Both the position numbers and the translations under genes were made by a program. Below, piece by piece: positions 62,533 to 64,000 of a stretch of DNA of 64,000 nt; positions within the stretch are counted from its first letter, which is position 1, and every line of letters begins with the position of its first letter. This DNA is from Amycolatopsis mongoliensis (GTDB taxonomy: Bacteria; Actinomycetota; Actinomycetes; Mycobacteriales; Pseudonocardiaceae): positions 2,914,001 through 2,978,000 of the forward strand of contig NZ_CP127295.1 in NCBI RefSeq assembly GCF_030285665.1, written 5' to 3'. Below the pieces are notes generated by a model. The model did no database searches. It saw only the letters and a program-made list of their open reading frames with translations, and was not told the origin of the DNA.

Positions 62533-63324
62533 GTGAACACTTCAGTCGCCGTCTTCGACGTCATCGACGAGGTCATCGCCCCGCTGTCGGCCGAGGTGCC
62601 GGAGCGGCCCTCGGTGATGGAGTTCTACGACCCCGAGTTCGAGATCCCGCCGGTGCTGGCGGACACCGAGCCGCTGCCGGGTCGTCGCTCCTCGCCCGCG
62701 CTGAGCCTCGCCGACGAGGTGGAGCAGTACACCCGGTTCGTCGCCGGGATGGCCGCGATCGGTCTCGCCCCGGGCGGCGAGGTCACGGCGGAAGCCGTCG
62801 GGCTGTACCGGGCGCTGCGGGGCGGCTTCATCCGCGGCGTGGTCACCGGTGTCTTCCCGGCTCGGCGGGAGCCGTGGGAGGTCCGGTTCTTCGGCGACGA
62901 GGACTACACCACGGTGCTGCACAAGCTGGGCAACCGCGCGCGCCTGCGGTCCGGCTTCCTGAGCGAGCTGCCGGGCTGGGTGTTCGACGGCCTGCCCGAC
63001 CGGCCGCCGGGCCCCGGGCAGCACCTGCGCATCGAGACCGACGAGGGCGGGCTGATCCCGCGCCGGTGCGAGCGGGCGGTCGAGCTGATCCGCGAGTGCG
63101 CGGCCCGGCCGCGGCTGGGCACGGTGCTGGTCGACCTCGCGGTGCGCGACGCGATCCTGGCCGAGTACCCGCACGGCGCGTTCGGGCTGGTGGACAACGA
63201 CCTGGGCCGGTACCAGTTCAGTGCCGCGGTCGGCCGGACCGGGCGCTGGACGGTCACGTGGGGTCCGGCGTCGCGGAGCACGGCCGAGCAGTGGATCGTC
63301 GAGGCGGTGCAGAGCCATGCGTGA
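62533..63324 (+). CDS. EspG-like protein, DNA-damage-promoter driven (2)
   Basis: 263 aa from GTG 62533. LADEVEQYTRFVAGMAAIGL and YRALRGGFIRGVVTGVFP in the N-terminal half; LHKLGNRARLRSGFLSELPG, DRPPGPGQHLRIETDEGG, LGTVLVDLAVRDAILAEYP and LVDNDLGRYQFSAAVG in the C-terminal half. This is the longer and more complete member of the group. Leaderless, as predicted from its promoter. Its stop overlaps the next small frame by 8 nt. EspG assignment is tentative. Confidence 0.6.
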   Translation: MNTSVAVFDVIDEVIAPLSAEVPERPSVMEFYDPEFEIPPVLADTEPLPGRRSSPALSLADEVEQYTRFVAGMAAIGLAPGGEVTAEAVGLYRALRGGFIRGVVTGVFPARREPWEVRFFGDEDYTTVLHKLGNRARLRSGFLSELPGWVFDGLPDRPPGPGQHLRIETDEGGLIPRRCERAVELIRECAARPRLGTVLVDLAVRDAILAEYPHGAFGLVDNDLGRYQFSAAVGRTGRWTVTWGPASRSTAEQWIVEAVQSHA

Positions 63325-63508
63325 GCAGGTGTCCCCGGAGGGAGTGGACGAGGAGGCGGAGCCGGCCCGGCTGGACCTCACGGTGCGCGACGCGATCCTC
63401 GCCGCGGCCGAGCTGATCAGCGACGTGCCGATCCCGCGAAGCCCGGCGGCGGGGCGCCCGGACGAGGACGGGCGGCGACCGGGAGAGGCGGTGCGACGCC
63501 ATGGTTGA
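63317..63508 (+). CDS. 63-aa protein with a fragment of the EspG-like C-domain
   Basis: 63 aa from ATG 63317. RLDLTVRDAILAAAELI repeats DLAVRDAILAEYP of the previous protein, so it is a partial duplicate. The rest is charged and Pro-rich. It overlaps both neighbours by 8 nt, which is consistent with translation. May be a decayed copy or a small partner. Confidence 0.45.
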   Translation: MREQVSPEGVDEEAEPARLDLTVRDAILAAAELISDVPIPRSPAAGRPDEDGRRPGEAVRRHG

Positions 63509-64000
63509 GCGCACGGCGGCCCGGGAGCTGCTCGAACTGGCTGCCGGCCCGGTGCTGGCCGCGATGCCGGACCGCGAGCCGGTCGACCGGCTGTACAACC
63601 CGGAAGTCAGCGACCACGACATCCTGGTTCACGGCCCGGTTTCCGACGATCCTGCCGATCTGGTCGAGGAGGTCGAGCGGCACACGGCGTGGGCCGCGTG
63701 GATCGACGGCACGCCGTTCGGCGTGGACGGCGAGCTCAACGAGGTCGGCTTCGAGGTGGTGTCGCTGATGCTGCGCGGTTCGGTCCGGGCGGCGCTGTGC
63801 GGCGTGTTCGACGAAGGACCGGAGACGGCGGACATCCGGTGCTACGCGGACGGCGAACGGGCGTTCATGATGGGCTCGCTGCCCGGTCGCACGGCGATCC
63901 ACCTCGCCGACTTCGAGGAGCTCCCGGAGATGCTGGTGGCAGAGCTGCCGGAGGCCCCGTTCGGCGCTTCACCCCGCGCGATCTGGCTCACGGTGGACAG
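63501..64000 (+). CDS. EspG-like protein (3), cut by window end
   Basis: At least 166 aa, continues past the window. VDRLYNPEVSDHDILVHGPVS, VEEVERHTAWAAWIDGTPFG and EVVSLMLRGSVRAALCGVFDEGPE align with the N-terminal half of the second EspG-like protein. ATG 63501 follows GGGAGAGG at 12 nt. No separate damage promoter is visible, so it is probably co-transcribed. Confidence 0.55.
   Translation, partial: MVERTAARELLELAAGPVLAAMPDREPVDRLYNPEVSDHDILVHGPVSDDPADLVEEVERHTAWAAWIDGTPFGVDGELNEVGFEVVSLMLRGSVRAALCGVFDEGPETADIRCYADGERAFMMGSLPGRTAIHLADFEELPEMLVAELPEAPFGASPRAIWLTVD

Overview
The window is chromosomal DNA of a very high-GC actinomycete. Gene order and protein style point to the Pseudonocardiaceae, most likely Amycolatopsis or a close relative. 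This is inferred from content, because no rRNA or marker gene is present. Much of the order follows the Mycobacterium tuberculosis Rv3683-Rv3646c block: metallophosphoesterase, ponA2, whiB4, two Get3/ArsA ATPases, RidA, metallo-beta-lactamase, crp, nth, TlpA thioredoxin, NUDIX, marP, ephE, acs, the SerB-like HAD phosphatase, ssd, the tad pilus operon, a DUF1998 helicase and topA. Local insertions break this backbone.

Layout. 0-9 kb: phosphoesterase, Ser/Thr kinase, PBP, WhiB, paired ArsA-like ATPases, small proteins, RidA. 9-13 kb: two paralogous unknown proteins, NUDIX, MBL hydrolase, mycoredoxin. 13-18 kb: carboxylesterase, a second DNA sliding clamp, MFS exporter, Crp. 18-21.4 kb: the overlapping nth-tlpA-nudix-marP operon. 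21.4-36 kb: accessory metabolism and transport (GntR/TetR regulator with FAD monooxygenase, EphE, holin-like protein, NhaA, POT transporter, VIT-type metal transporter, cupin, Acs, GNAT, PRT, degenerate Fic-like protein, Ni/Co permease). 35-42 kb: a peptidoglycan-recycling set (nagZ, namZ, beta-lactamase-like hydrolase, murR, murQ). 42.6-49.1 kb: HAD phosphatase, 6C small RNA, ssd and the tad/flp pilus operon. 49.1-50.2 kb: GC-rich minisatellite without genes. 50.2-61.7 kb: prim-pol-like protein, helicase, H+-pyrophosphatase, lipoprotein, WhiA-like protein, secreted protease, topA. 61.8-64 kb: an array of related, probably EspG-like, proteins that continues past the window.

The most interesting signal is a scattered DNA-damage regulon. 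The sliding-clamp paralogue has a textbook RecA-NDp (PafBC-type) promoter. The first two genes of the EspG-like array each carry both a LexA-type SOS box and a RecA-NDp promoter in identical geometry. The WhiA-like gene, which lacks an HTH, has a LexA-type box over its -10. Each of these starts at the predicted +1, so their mRNAs should be leaderless, as for many other genes here.

Other points: a GntR-TetR fusion regulator with a candidate operator, a Crp autoregulatory site, candidate IdeR half-boxes by the VIT gene, several families of long near-perfect intergenic inverted repeats, a tandem duplication over the tadC start, and two likely pseudoenzymes (EphE with alanine at the nucleophile position, and the Fic-like protein).
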